NCBI RefSeq assembly: GCF_003315175.1
Contig: NZ_QNRQ01000006.1
Span: 186,001-250,000 of the forward strand
Direction of reading: 5' to 3'
Length of the DNA: 64,000 nt
Source of the DNA: Eoetvoesiella caeni
GTDB taxonomy: Bacteria > Pseudomonadota > Gammaproteobacteria > Burkholderiales > Burkholderiaceae_B
The position numbers and the translations under genes are program-made. Shown here piece after piece: positions 52,088 to 60,819 of this stretch. The notes under the pieces were generated by a model. It was not told the origin of the DNA and did not search any database. It was given only the letters and a program-made list of their open reading frames with translations. Position 1 is the stretch's first letter. Each line of letters opens with the position of its first letter.

Positions 52088-53138
52088 CGCGGGATTCGAA
52101 CTTGGTTGGCTTGCCATATAGCTTGCCGCCGTGCTGCGTCCAGTCGGCAACCCAGTTGATCTGCTGCGAAAGCGGAACTCGCGGATAGCCGAACAGGCGT
52201 TCGGCTTCGCCGGTGTTCATGAGCCAGGCAGTAGGGGCTTCTTCGCCGGTAATGATGGCAGGCTTGTTGAAGCGCCGCCCGAACTCTTCAGCCAGCCAGC
52301 GTATGGATGTGGTTTCCGGGCCGCTGACGTTCAGCGGCGAAGTGGGTACGGTGGCCTGGGTCAGGCAGCGCAGGGCCTGCGAGTTCGCGTCGCCCTGCCA
52401 AATAACATTGACATGGCCCATGGTGACGTCCACCGGTTCGCCGCGCCAGACTTTGGTGGCCACATCGGACAGCACTCCGTAGCGCAGGTCGATGGCGTAG
52501 CTTAGGCGGAACAGCCGGCCCGGGGTGGAGTATTGTTGCGAAAAATATTCGAACAGGCGTTCGCGCCCGACGCAGGAGTTGGCATATTCGCCTGGCGGGT
52601 TGGGCGCCAGGCTTTCGTGCGCGCCCTGGCCGTTGACCGGCACGAACGGATAGACGCAGGCGGTGGAAAACGCCACGATGCGCGACGTTGTGAAGGTTTG
52701 CGCCACAAGAGCCGGCACATGTACATTCATGGCCCAGGTGAGCGCATTGTTCGCGTCGGCGCCGAACTTGTGGCCCGCCATGAAGATGATGTTCGCGCAT
52801 TTGGGTAGTTGGGCCAGCGCCTGCGCGTCGAGCAGGTCGCAGGCTATGGTCTGGATGCCGCTGTCTTCAAGCATTTTGCGAACCAATGGGTCGCTGAAGC
52901 GCGCGACGGCGATGACGCGGCGTTCCGCGGGCATGGCGTTGCGCGCCAGGCGGGCCAGGGTAGGCCCCATTTTGCCGCCCACGCCCAATATCATCAGGTC
53001 GCCGTCCAGGCGGGCCAGATCGTCGATAAGCTCGCGCGAGGGCGTGGCCAAATAGTCTTCAAGCGCCTGTTCAGTTTCAAAGCGCTCGGGGAAAGCCATG
53101 TCGTTCAGTACGGGAACGGTGTGCGTGGGGGTAGTCAT
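52074..53138 (-). CDS. NAD-dependent epimerase/dehydratase-like protein with altered active site
   Basis: 354 residues. The Rossmann loop G-V-G-G-K-M-G (52-58) and the serine segment FSTACVYP are kept. The catalytic Y-x-x-x-K instead reads Y185-A-N-S-C189: the lysine is a cysteine, confirmed by a TGC codon. The C-terminal part keeps a substrate-domain layout ([17 protein letters not shown]). The loss could mean a non-redox role, a changed mechanism, or simply nucleotide binding. Its start overlaps the permease stop (ATGA 53135-53138). Confidence 0.85.
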   Translation of the reverse strand: MTTPTHTVPVLNDMAFPERFETEQALEDYLATPSRELIDDLARLDGDLMILGVGGKMGPTLARLARNAMPAERRVIAVARFSDPLVRKMLEDSGIQTIACDLLDAQALAQLPKCANIIFMAGHKFGADANNALTWAMNVHVPALVAQTFTTSRIVAFSTACVYPFVPVNGQGAHESLAPNPPGEYANSCVGRERLFEYFSQQYSTPGRLFRLSYAIDLRYGVLSDVATKVWRGEPVDVTMGHVNVIWQGDANSQALRCLTQATVPTSPLNVSGPETTSIRWLAEEFGRRFNKPAIITGEEAPTAWLMNTGEAERLFGYPRVPLSQQINWVADWTQHGGKLYGKPTKFESRDGKY

Positions 53139-53947
53139 TGGATTCTAGCGTCCTGAGTAATGAAGATCCGCTCTAGCAGCAAGACCAGCAGATAGAGCAA
53201 TACGCCAAGGCCGGTGATAAGCAGCACGGCCATGAAAACGGCGGCAGTGTCCAGCGAAGCCTGTACCTGGATCATCAGGTAGCCCAGCCCTTTGTCGGAC
53301 GCGATGAACTCGCCCACGACCGCGCCGGCGACGGCCAGGATGGTGGCGACTTTCATGCCTGAAAACACATAGGGCAGCGAGCCCGGCAATTGGATATATC
53401 GGAACAACTGCCAACGCGATCCGTTCAAGGCGCGCACCAGGTTCAGCAGGTCGGGTTCTGTTTCGTTAAGTCCGCGGATGGTGGTCAGCAAAATGGGGAA
53501 GTAGCACAGGCTGAATGTAATCAGGATGTTCGGGCCGATGCCGTAGCTGAACCAGACAATGATCAGCGGTCCCAGCGCCACCTTGGGAATCATGTTCAGC
53601 GTAACCAGCAAGGGAAAGGCCAGCAGCATAAGCCGGCGGCTGGTAATGAACAGCAGGGCGCTCAAGATGCCAAGCACCAGGCCGAAGGCATAGCCACCGA
53701 AGACTTCCAGCGCGGTGACGCCGGTATTGAAAGCCCACCGGTAATTGTCGTTGGCCAGTGTTGCTGCAATTTGAGAGGGCGCCGGCAGAATGAAAGTTTG
53801 AATCGAGAAGACGCGAACAGCGGCTTCCCACAAAACGATGCACGCTACATGAACGGCGACGATAGCCGTCCAGCGTTGCCAGACCGGGCGCTCCGCCGAG
53901 GGGACGTTGCGGTGTTTGGACGAGGGGGCCGTGTTGGTTGCCGACAT
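53135..53947 (-). CDS. ABC transporter permease (SsuC/TauC type)
   Basis: 270 residues from the ATG at 53947; the frame opens at 54010 but would overlap the operator. About six membrane helices and the coupling motif [12 protein letters not shown] (EAA loop) near residue 210. First gene of the minus-strand operon permease-epimerase-GNAT-aldolase-ATPase. A palindrome related to the one at tetR lies 60-75 bases upstream. Confidence 0.93.
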   Translation of the reverse strand: MSATNTAPSSKHRNVPSAERPVWQRWTAIVAVHVACIVLWEAAVRVFSIQTFILPAPSQIAATLANDNYRWAFNTGVTALEVFGGYAFGLVLGILSALLFITSRRLMLLAFPLLVTLNMIPKVALGPLIIVWFSYGIGPNILITFSLCYFPILLTTIRGLNETEPDLLNLVRALNGSRWQLFRYIQLPGSLPYVFSGMKVATILAVAGAVVGEFIASDKGLGYLMIQVQASLDTAAVFMAVLLITGLGVLLYLLVLLLERIFITQDARIQ

Positions 53948-54006
53948 ATCAAGTTTTCTCGCAAGGCGATGACATGAAAAAATGATAGGCGCAGGGCCGG
54001 ATATTT

Positions 54007-54022
54007 TCAACCAAATGGTTGA
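54007..54022. promoter_or_regulatory. Candidate TetR operator upstream of the permease operon
   Basis: TCAACCA-AA-TGGTTGA is a perfect 7-bp inverted repeat with a two-base centre. It shares the 9-mer TCAACCAAA and a following GTTG with the site at 54714, on the other side of tetR. Confidence 0.7.
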
Positions 54023-54029
54023 TTAACTT

Positions 54030-54683
54030 TCAAGGGCGCAGGGCGTTCAGGGCAAATTCAATGACGTGGCGGCGCCGCTGCGCCAGCGCGGCGCGCGAAC
54101 CCAGGGATTTCCCGAATATCGCCGACAGGGTGTGGTTGTTCGAGAAAAAGAAGTAAGAAATGCCGGCGATGGAAATGTATAGATTGAGGGCGTCGATGTC
54201 GCCCCGAAACACACCGCGAGCCACGCCTTGCTTCAGCGTGGCGTCAAGCATGTCGATAAAGGGCGAGTGCATTTTGCGAAGCACATTCGATTCCAGGATA
54301 TGGCTGGCGCGATTGCGGTTTTCGTCGGTCAGCAAGGCAATGAACTCGGGGTGTTCAGCCAAGTAATCGAACGAGAAAGCCACCAGTTGCGACATGGCCT
54401 CGAGCGGTTCAAGCGCTTCCAGCGACAGCTGCTTCTCTTTCTCGCGGATTTCGGAATACACGGACTCCAGTGCGACCAGATACAGTCCTTGCTTGCTATT
54501 GAAATAGTGGTAGACCAATTGCTTGTTGACACCGGCGGTGCGCGCGATTTCGTCGACCCGCGCGCCGGCGAAGCCATTGCGGGAAAACTCGCTGATCGCC
54601 GCCTGGATCAGCGCAGCTTGTGTCGCGACGGCGTCCCGCCGGGCGGGAGCATTAGGGGGATTTTGGGGGGCTGGGCTGGCCAT
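54030..54683 (-). CDS. TetR-family regulator
   Basis: 217 residues. The N-terminal helix-turn-helix has A-A-I-S-E-F-S-R-N-G-F-A-G-A-R-V-D-E-I-A-R-T-A-G-V and N-K-Q-L-V-Y-H-Y-F-N-S-K-Q-G-L-Y, the RutR-like form. The C-terminal domain (about 85-210) is all helical. It sits between the binding-protein gene (divergent) and the permease operon (downstream, same strand), with related palindromes on both sides. It is likely the local repressor, released by the transported compound or a product. Confidence 0.93.
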   Translation of the reverse strand: MASPAPQNPPNAPARRDAVATQAALIQAAISEFSRNGFAGARVDEIARTAGVNKQLVYHYFNSKQGLYLVALESVYSEIREKEKQLSLEALEPLEAMSQLVAFSFDYLAEHPEFIALLTDENRNRASHILESNVLRKMHSPFIDMLDATLKQGVARGVFRGDIDALNLYISIAGISYFFFSNNHTLSAIFGKSLGSRAALAQRRRHVIEFALNALRP

Positions 54684-54713
54684 GGCGTCGTCGTGGTTTT
54701 CTCTGATTGTGTA

Positions 54714-54733
54714 TCAACCAAACAGTTGGTAAT
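54714..54733. promoter_or_regulatory. Candidate TetR operator in the divergent tetR/binding-protein region
   Basis: TCAACCAAACAGTTGGTAAT contains the inverted repeat ACCAA-acag-TTGGT (54717-54730). Aligned with the site at 54007 it matches at 15 of 20 positions. Confidence 0.65.
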
Positions 54734-54805
54734 ATGAATTATACGCTTGGCCAAGCCGTCCTGGCCTGCTTCCGCCACTTAACTCTTTCATACGGAGTGA
54801 GCATC

Positions 54806-55813
54806 ATGCGAACACGATTGTCTGTCGTTCTTCCCGCATTAAGCGCCGCGTTGCTGTTGGCGACTGGTACCCCGGCGGTTGCCGCCGAATCCATAAACCT
54901 CATGCTCAACTGGACGCCAACAGCCGACCACGCGCCGCTTTATTATGCCAAAGCGCAAGGCTGGTACAAGGACGCCGGCATCGACCTTACGATCGAGGCC
55001 GGCAAGGGCTCCGCGTTGTCGGCGCAGCGCGTTGGCTCGGGTGGTGCCAAGTTCGGTATTTCCGATTTCCCCACCGCGCTTCAGGCCGTGGGCAAGGGTG
55101 CCGAACTGAAGGCCGTCATGGTGATCTACGCCAATAGCCCCCAAGGATTCTATTGGCTCAAGTCCTCGGGCATCAAGGGACCCAAGGACTTCTCCGGCCA
55201 CAAAATCGGCAATCCCCCGGGCGATGCCTCGCGACTGATGTGGCCTGCGTTTGCCAAGAAAATCGGCATCGATCCCGCATCGGTCAGTTTTGTGAACATC
55301 AGCCCGCAAGCCAAGGTAGGTGCCTTGAAGAGCAAGGCGGTCGACATCATCAGCGACTTTTATAACGAACACGACCTGAAGGTGCGCGAATTCGGCGACA
55401 ATCTGGGCTTCATTGCCTGGCGCAATGCCGGCCTGAACATGTACGGCAACTCTTTATTCGTCAATAGCGCGTACCTGGCTTCCAATCCCGAAGCCGTCAA
55501 GAAGTTCACCGCCGTGACGCAGCGCGCCTACCAGGCTTGCGTCAAAGACTTCGAGCCTTGCCTGGCGGCATTGACGGCCAACGTCAGCGGCTTAAGCCCC
55601 GACAACCAGCGCGACCAATGGAACCGTATCAAGGACTTGATGCGTGACGAAACGACAACCACCGTAGCGCTGGGCGCTTTCGACGGCAAGCGCGTCCAGG
55701 CCGACTACGACCTGGTAAAGTCCCTGATCGGCTTGGACAAGGATTTTGATGCTGCTACGATGTTCACTAATGATTACCTCGATAAAAACGTCCGTATGCA
55801 GGCAGACAAATAA
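54806..55813 (+). CDS. ABC transporter periplasmic binding protein (NMT1/THI5-like, SsuA/ThiY group)
   Basis: 335 residues from the ATG at 54806 (CGGAG upstream). Signal peptide to about AVA|AES. The mature N terminus, I-N-L-M-L-N-W-T-P-T-A-D-H-A-P-L-Y-Y-A-K-A-Q-G-W-Y, is close to the ThiY/NMT1 family, which binds pyrimidine precursors, though relatives bind sulfonates and other small acids. It is transcribed away from tetR and belongs to the permease and ATPase on the other side. The ligand is unknown. Confidence 0.9.
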   Translation: MRTRLSVVLPALSAALLLATGTPAVAAESINLMLNWTPTADHAPLYYAKAQGWYKDAGIDLTIEAGKGSALSAQRVGSGGAKFGISDFPTALQAVGKGAELKAVMVIYANSPQGFYWLKSSGIKGPKDFSGHKIGNPPGDASRLMWPAFAKKIGIDPASVSFVNISPQAKVGALKSKAVDIISDFYNEHDLKVREFGDNLGFIAWRNAGLNMYGNSLFVNSAYLASNPEAVKKFTAVTQRAYQACVKDFEPCLAALTANVSGLSPDNQRDQWNRIKDLMRDETTTTVALGAFDGKRVQADYDLVKSLIGLDKDFDAATMFTNDYLDKNVRMQADK

Positions 55814-55887
55814 GCTGGCGGCAAGGCGGTCCCGGCATTGCGCGGGGCCGCAGTCCAAGGGCCGCGGCTTGCTTTTGGGTTTCCAGA

Positions 55888-56103
55888 ATGCCCAATAGCA
55901 AGGCTCTGGATTGGTCCAAGGCCCCGCCTGGCTGGAACTGGGCGGCGCAGGACGAAGACGGGCGCTGGTTCTGGTATGGCGTCCAACCCTCGCCCAGCAT
56001 GGGCGGGGGCGTTTGGCGGGCGCCATCCCGAGCCCAGGTTTTTGCCTGGCAGGCCGAAATCAACCCTCTGTGGTACGAAACGCTGCAGCGCCGCGAGGGC
56101 TAG
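55888..56103 (+). CDS. Small conserved-looking protein of unknown function
   Basis: 71 residues, rich in Trp (seven) and aromatic residues: L-D-W-S-K-A-P-P-G-W-N-W-A-A-Q-D-E-D-G-R-W-F-W-Y. No signal peptide or membrane segment. The high tryptophan content and normal codon use argue for a real gene, although the ribosome site is weak. Function unknown. Confidence 0.55.
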   Translation: MPNSKALDWSKAPPGWNWAAQDEDGRWFWYGVQPSPSMGGGVWRAPSRAQVFAWQAEINPLWYETLQRREG

Positions 56104-56203
56104 GCCTTACCCGGCTTTCGAAACGAATTTACGCTGGTCGTGGGCGGCTAGCCCACAAGCCCCCGATTCCGCCCCGATTGCTGCCTGACAGGGTAAATTG
56201 TGT

Positions 56204-57058
56204 TTAGAGGCTTTGCGCGCCAAATGTATCGCATTGCGCGGTGTCGCCGCTTTTGAAGCCGCGGGTAAACCACTTTACCCGCTGAGCGGAAGTGCCATGG
56301 GTGAACGAGTCGGGCACCACATAGCCTTGCGACTTTTTCTGCAGGCGGTCGTCGCCGATGGCGGTTGCCGCGTCCAGCGCCTCTTCAATGTCGCCATCCT
56401 CCAGGGTGGCGCGCTGTTCGTTCGAGTGGTTGGCCCAGACGCCGGCAAAGCAGTCGGCTTGCAGTTCTACCCGCACCGACATCTGGTTGGCCTGGGTTGC
56501 GCTGGCGCGTTGGCGCAGCCGGTCGACCTGGTCGGTAATGCCGCGCAGGTGCTGTACATGGTGGGCAACTTCATGGGCGATCACATAAGCCTGGGCGAAG
56601 TCGCCCGGCGAATCCAGCTCTTGCGCCATCTGGCGAAAGAAGCTCAGGTCCAAATATACTTTGCTGTCTCCAGGGCAGTAGAAGGGGCCCATCGCGGCCT
56701 GACCTGTCCCGCAGGCCGTGGGCGTGGCACCGGTGTACAGGACCAGCCTGGGCTGCTGGTAGTTGCCCCAGTTGTGCTGCTGGAACAGCTTGCCCCAGGT
56801 GTCTTCGGTGTCGCCCAGTACTTTGGCGACAAAACGGCTTTCGGCATCGTTGGCAGGGCCGCCGGCGGGCGCGCTGTATTGGGTTTCTTGCGGGTCCGAC
56901 ATGGTTTGCAGGACGATACTGGGGTCCACACCGAAGTAGATGGCGACCAGGGCCAGCACGATGGTTCCCAGACCTATCTTCCCGCGCCCGCCCAGCGGCA
57001 GGCGGCTGCCGCGCCGGTCTTCTATATTTTGGCTTTCACGTGAATTGTCCAGGCGCAT
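56204..57058 (-). CDS. ypfJ: Neutral zinc metallopeptidase, YpfJ family
   Basis: 284 residues with AAGGAG 6-11 bases before the ATG. Cytoplasmic N terminus (MRLDNSRESQNIEDRRG), one membrane helix (about 28-48) and a periplasmic domain with the H-E-V-A-H-H zinc motif (AYVIAHEVAHHVQHL). The family's F-Y-C-P-G-D-x-K-V-Y-L-D-L-S-F-F segment and the ELQADCFAG segment that supplies the third ligand are present. Predicted membrane-bound peptidase; physiological role unknown. Confidence 0.93.
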   Translation of the reverse strand: MRLDNSRESQNIEDRRGSRLPLGGRGKIGLGTIVLALVAIYFGVDPSIVLQTMSDPQETQYSAPAGGPANDAESRFVAKVLGDTEDTWGKLFQQHNWGNYQQPRLVLYTGATPTACGTGQAAMGPFYCPGDSKVYLDLSFFRQMAQELDSPGDFAQAYVIAHEVAHHVQHLRGITDQVDRLRQRASATQANQMSVRVELQADCFAGVWANHSNEQRATLEDGDIEEALDAATAIGDDRLQKKSQGYVVPDSFTHGTSAQRVKWFTRGFKSGDTAQCDTFGAQSL

Positions 57059-57229
57059 TGTGTACTCCTTGATACGGGTAGATGGTCTTCGATGAACCGG
57101 AAAGTCTGAATTTTATTGCCTATGGCGGGTGGGCACCGTAAACTGCCCCTTTTTATGTGTGGTTTGGTTACTCTGGACTTGAATGCCCGAACCCACCGGA
57201 CAGTACACTGCAGTGTTAGGATACGTTTC

Positions 57230-57856
57230 ATGGCCCAGTCTTTTGTTGTTCATCCTCAAAACCCGCAGCCCCGTTTGCTTAAGCAGGCCGGCGAACTGTT
57301 GGCCAAAGGCGGGCTGGTGGCTGTTCCGACCGATTCCAGCTACGCGCTTGTCGCCAGGCTGGACGACAAGACCGCCGCCGACTCATTGCGTCGCCTGCGC
57401 GGGCTGGACGAACGCCATCATCTTACCTTGCTGTGCCGCGACCTGGCCGAAATAGGCCATTTTGCGCGTGTCGACAACCGGCAATACCGCTTCCTTAAAA
57501 TGGCAACACCCGGCCCCTGGACCTTCATACTCGAGGCTACGCGCGAAGTGCCGCGCCGTGTGTCGCATCCGTCGCGCAAGACCATAGGCATACGCGTGCC
57601 CGATCATCCCGTTGCGCTGGGCCTGATCGAACATGCCGGTTCGCCGCTTATTTCCACCACGCTTATCCCCCAGGACGAAGACGAACCCTTGAATGACGCT
57701 GAAGAGATCCTCAGCCGCTATGCCAACCAGTTGGCGGCCGTCATAGACGGAGGGCCATGCCCGCTTCAGCCCACAACCGTCATTGACCTGACCGGCCCCG
57801 AACCCGAGGTTGTACGGCGCGGCCAGGGAGATTTGTCTGCGCTGGGCCTGGACTGA
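57230..57856 (+). CDS. yciO: Sua5/YrdC/YciO-family protein, YciO-like
   Basis: 208 residues from the ATG at 57230; the upstream open frame has no ribosome site. The YrdC-like fold shows G-G-L-V-A-V-P-T-D-S-S-Y-A-L near residue 28, P-G-P-W-T-F-I-L-E-A-T near 92 and T-I-G-I-R-V-P-D-H near 118. The PGPWTFIL form is typical of YciO rather than the essential TsaC. It binds RNA/nucleotide; the function is not settled. Confidence 0.9.
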   Translation: MAQSFVVHPQNPQPRLLKQAGELLAKGGLVAVPTDSSYALVARLDDKTAADSLRRLRGLDERHHLTLLCRDLAEIGHFARVDNRQYRFLKMATPGPWTFILEATREVPRRVSHPSRKTIGIRVPDHPVALGLIEHAGSPLISTTLIPQDEDEPLNDAEEILSRYANQLAAVIDGGPCPLQPTTVIDLTGPEPEVVRRGQGDLSALGLD

Positions 57857-57953
57857 ACGCCTCGAACGGGGCACTTCCGAACTTTTCTTCAGGGCGCCGG
57901 CCCAAGCTATAGGCTGATGCTGAATCGGCCCCGCCCATGAATCTGGAATTTGA

Positions 57954-58604
57954 ATGGAATCATTGATACAAACCATTACGGTTTATGCTTTACCTGTGCT
58001 GTTCGGAATTACCCTTCACGAGGCGGCCCATGGCTATGTGGCCCGCATGTTCGGCGACCCGACGGCCTACCAGGCCGGGCGTATAAGCCTCAACCCCATC
58101 CGCCATATCGACCTTGTGGGCACGATCATCGTGCCGCTGGTGCTGTTGTTCAGCACCAAGTTGATGGGCGGGGCGGGTCTGCTTTTCGGGTGGGCGAAAC
58201 CGGTGCCGGTTGACTGGGGAAGGCTCAACAACCCCAAGCGCGATATGTTGTGGGTGGCCCTGGCGGGGCCGGCGTCCAATCTGGTCATGGCCATCATCTG
58301 GGCGATAGAGCTGCGTCTTCTTATGGGGTCGGGGTCGTCCATGGACAGTTTCTGGGTGCAAATGGCTATTGCGGGCATCCAGATCAACCTGGTCTTGATG
58401 GCGCTGAATTTATTTCCGCTGCCACCGCTGGACGGCGGGCGGATAGTGTTCAGCCTGTTGCCCCATTCCCTGGCTTATAAGTATTCGCGGCTGGAGCCGT
58501 ACGGCCTGCTGATCCTCGTTGTTTTGATGATGACCGGCGTATTATGGACGCTGTTATTGCCCCTGCTGGCCCTGGGGCAAACCATCGTGACCTGGTTCCT
58601 GTAA
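57954..58604 (+). CDS. Site-2-protease-type membrane metalloprotease (M50 family)
   Basis: 216 residues, polytopic. H22-E-A-A-H26 supplies two zinc ligands and N-L-F-P-L-P-P-L-D-G-G near residue 162 the third (Asp). This is the compact, PDZ-less form found beside housekeeping genes, unlike RseP. It lies 97 bases after yciO, upstream of dapA. Substrate unknown. Confidence 0.92.
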   Translation: MESLIQTITVYALPVLFGITLHEAAHGYVARMFGDPTAYQAGRISLNPIRHIDLVGTIIVPLVLLFSTKLMGGAGLLFGWAKPVPVDWGRLNNPKRDMLWVALAGPASNLVMAIIWAIELRLLMGSGSSMDSFWVQMAIAGIQINLVLMALNLFPLPPLDGGRIVFSLLPHSLAYKYSRLEPYGLLILVVLMMTGVLWTLLLPLLALGQTIVTWFL

Positions 58605-58719
58605 AAAACTGTGGGCCTTGCGCCGGCAGGGCCGCTAATCCGGTAAACTTGCACGTTGGATATAAGGTATAAAGGCATGTCCACCGCCTTAAGGTGGGCT
58701 TACGGAGACAGTTCTCATC

Positions 58720-59622
58720 ATGGCTAGTACAGATCCCGCTATTCCGACTTTTCAAGGCAGCCTGGTTGCCTTGGTTACCCCCATGCATCCCGATGGCAGC
58801 CTGGACTTCGACGCCTACAAAAAACTCATCGACTGGCATGCCGCCGAAGGCACCGACGGGCTTGTCGTGGTGGGCACCACGGGCGAATCTCCCACCGTCA
58901 GCATGCAAGAGCACTCTGAACTCATCCGCGTCGCGGTCGAACATTCGGCCGGACGCATGCCCGTCATTGCCGGCGTGGGCGGAAACTCCACCCAGGAAGC
59001 CATCGAACTGTCGCACTACGCTAAACAGGTGGGCGCCCAGGCGGGACTGTCGGTAGTGCCGTACTACAACAAGCCTACCCAGGAAGGCATGTACCAGCAC
59101 TTCCGTGCCATCGCCGAAGCTGTCGACCTGCCCGCCATTTTGTACAACGTGCCGGGCCGCACGGTTGCCGACATGTCCAACGAAACGATTCTGCGTCTGG
59201 CTCAGGTCCCGGGCATTATCGGCGTCAAGGACGCCACGGGCGACATCGGGCGCGGCGCGCGTCTGCTGCATGACAAGCCTGCCGGCTTCCAGGTGCTTAG
59301 CGGCGACGACGCGACGGCGGCCGCGCTTATTTTGTTGGGCGGCCAGGGTAATATTTCCGTTACCGCCAATGTGGCTCCCAAGCTTATGCGCCAGTTGTGC
59401 GAGGCCGCGCGCCTTGGCGATGTGCCGCGCGTGCGCGAACTCAACGGGCGCTTGTCCCAGTTGAATAAAATTCTGTTTGTTGAATCCAACCCGATTCCCG
59501 TGAAATGGGCCGTTGCTGAAATGGGCTTGTCAAAACTGGGCTATCGTTTACCTTTAACACCCCTGAACGAGCAGTTTCACGCAGTGATTCGCAGTTCGTT
59601 AAAAGACGTGGGCTTGATCTGA
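58720..59622 (+). CDS. dapA: 4-hydroxy-tetrahydrodipicolinate synthase
   Basis: 300 residues. [12 protein letters not shown] near the start, the pyruvate loop V-G-T-T-G-E-S-P-T, Tyr in [14 protein letters not shown] and the Schiff-base lysine in [11 protein letters not shown] define DapA. It condenses pyruvate with aspartate semialdehyde in lysine and peptidoglycan synthesis. ACGGAGA lies 14-20 bases upstream. bamC starts two bases after its stop, the same arrangement as in many proteobacteria. Confidence 0.97.
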   Translation: MASTDPAIPTFQGSLVALVTPMHPDGSLDFDAYKKLIDWHAAEGTDGLVVVGTTGESPTVSMQEHSELIRVAVEHSAGRMPVIAGVGGNSTQEAIELSHYAKQVGAQAGLSVVPYYNKPTQEGMYQHFRAIAEAVDLPAILYNVPGRTVADMSNETILRLAQVPGIIGVKDATGDIGRGARLLHDKPAGFQVLSGDDATAAALILLGGQGNISVTANVAPKLMRQLCEAARLGDVPRVRELNGRLSQLNKILFVESNPIPVKWAVAEMGLSKLGYRLPLTPLNEQFHAVIRSSLKDVGLI

Positions 59623-59624
59623 AC

Positions 59625-60749
59625 ATGATGAAAATGCGTATGAACAAACGCTATGCCAGTTTAACAATTGGTCTTGGGCTGACTGTACTGGCGGGCTGCT
59701 CGCAGCTTAATCAGCTAATGGGAAGCGAAGAGGCGGTCAACTACAAAAGCACTGTGGCCGGCGACCCTCTCAGTATTCCGCCCGACCTGAGCCAAGCCAA
59801 TAGCGGCGCGCATTACAAGGCGCCCGAAGGCTCGGCTACGTACAGCCAGTTTGCCAAGAATCAGCAAGAGCGCCGTACCGCCGGGCCAGGCGAAAACATC
59901 CTGCCGCAAGCCAGCGGCATCCAGGTCATGCGCGATGGCAATATCCGTTGGCTGGTGGTCGATCAGCCCGCTGAAGCGGTCTATCCCAAGGTCGTCGACT
60001 TCTGGGGCGAGCAGGGCTTCACCATTCGCACTCAAAATCCGCGTGCGGGCCTGATGGAAACCGACTGGGCCGAGAATCGCGCCAAGATCCCCGAAGGCTG
60101 GATCAAAAGCGCGCTGGGCAGCATCATGGATTCGGTCTTCGACAGCGGCGAACGTGAACGCTTCCGTGCGCGGCTTGAGCGCGTCAACGGTAAAACCGAA
60201 ATCTACATCAGCCACGACCAAATGGTTGAAACCGGGACCGCCGACAACCGCGGCTGGAAGTGGGTCGAAGGCAAGGAAGATCCCGGCCTGAACGCCGCCA
60301 TGCTGGCGCGCCTTATGGTGTTTTTGGGCACCGACGTCCAGACAGCCCAGGCCAAGATAGAGCAGGCCGAGAAAGCCCCGGGTGTTGCGCAGGTTACGCA
60401 GGCACAAGACGGCCAAGTGGCTCTGACGCTTGCTGAACCGTTCGATCGCGCTTGGCGCAGGGTGGGCGTGGCTTTGGATTCCGCCGGCTTTTCGATAGAT
60501 GATCGCGACCGTTCCACAGGCGATTATTTCGTCCGCTACCTCGATACGGACACAGGCCAGAAGATCGAGCAGCCCAACTTCATCAGCCGTATGTTCGGCG
60601 GGAAGGGCACTTCCGAAGCCAAGGTATACCGTATTCATGTGGCGCAGCAAGGCCAGGGTTCGGTGGTCAACGTCCTCGACCAAAACGGCCAGCCTGACAC
60701 CACCGATACGGCAAAGCGCATTATTACCGTATTGAACGGCCATATGTAA
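59625..60749 (+). CDS. bamC: Outer-membrane assembly lipoprotein BamC
   Basis: 374 residues; several in-frame ATGs lie within the first seven codons. Lipobox V-L-A-G-C25. The unstructured N-terminal region that binds BamD contains D-P-L-S-I-P-P-D-L-S. Two helix-grip domains follow (about 95-225 and 255-370). BamC is part of the beta-barrel assembly machine. Coupled to dapA. Confidence 0.94.
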   Translation: MMKMRMNKRYASLTIGLGLTVLAGCSQLNQLMGSEEAVNYKSTVAGDPLSIPPDLSQANSGAHYKAPEGSATYSQFAKNQQERRTAGPGENILPQASGIQVMRDGNIRWLVVDQPAEAVYPKVVDFWGEQGFTIRTQNPRAGLMETDWAENRAKIPEGWIKSALGSIMDSVFDSGERERFRARLERVNGKTEIYISHDQMVETGTADNRGWKWVEGKEDPGLNAAMLARLMVFLGTDVQTAQAKIEQAEKAPGVAQVTQAQDGQVALTLAEPFDRAWRRVGVALDSAGFSIDDRDRSTGDYFVRYLDTDTGQKIEQPNFISRMFGGKGTSEAKVYRIHVAQQGQGSVVNVLDQNGQPDTTDTAKRIITVLNGHM

Positions 60750-60770
60750 GCGCTGTCCTGCCGCAATGCA

Positions 60771-60798
60771 AAAAACCGGGCTAGAGCCCGGTTTTTTT
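60771..60798 (+). terminator. Intrinsic terminator after dapA-bamC
   Basis: AACCGGGC-taga-GCCCGGTT with a run of seven T at 60792-60798; the A-run on the other side also makes it usable for the minus-strand cysG transcript. Confidence 0.93.
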
Positions 60799-60819
60799 AT
60801 TGCCTGCTCGGCAATGGCT

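Noticed and set aside
58720-59622. Second copy of the DHDPS-like aldolase of the TetR cluster
   Set aside because: This one has canonical GTTGE, PYYNKP and VKDATG motifs and lies next to bamC, so it is the true dapA; the two are distant family members, not recent duplicates.
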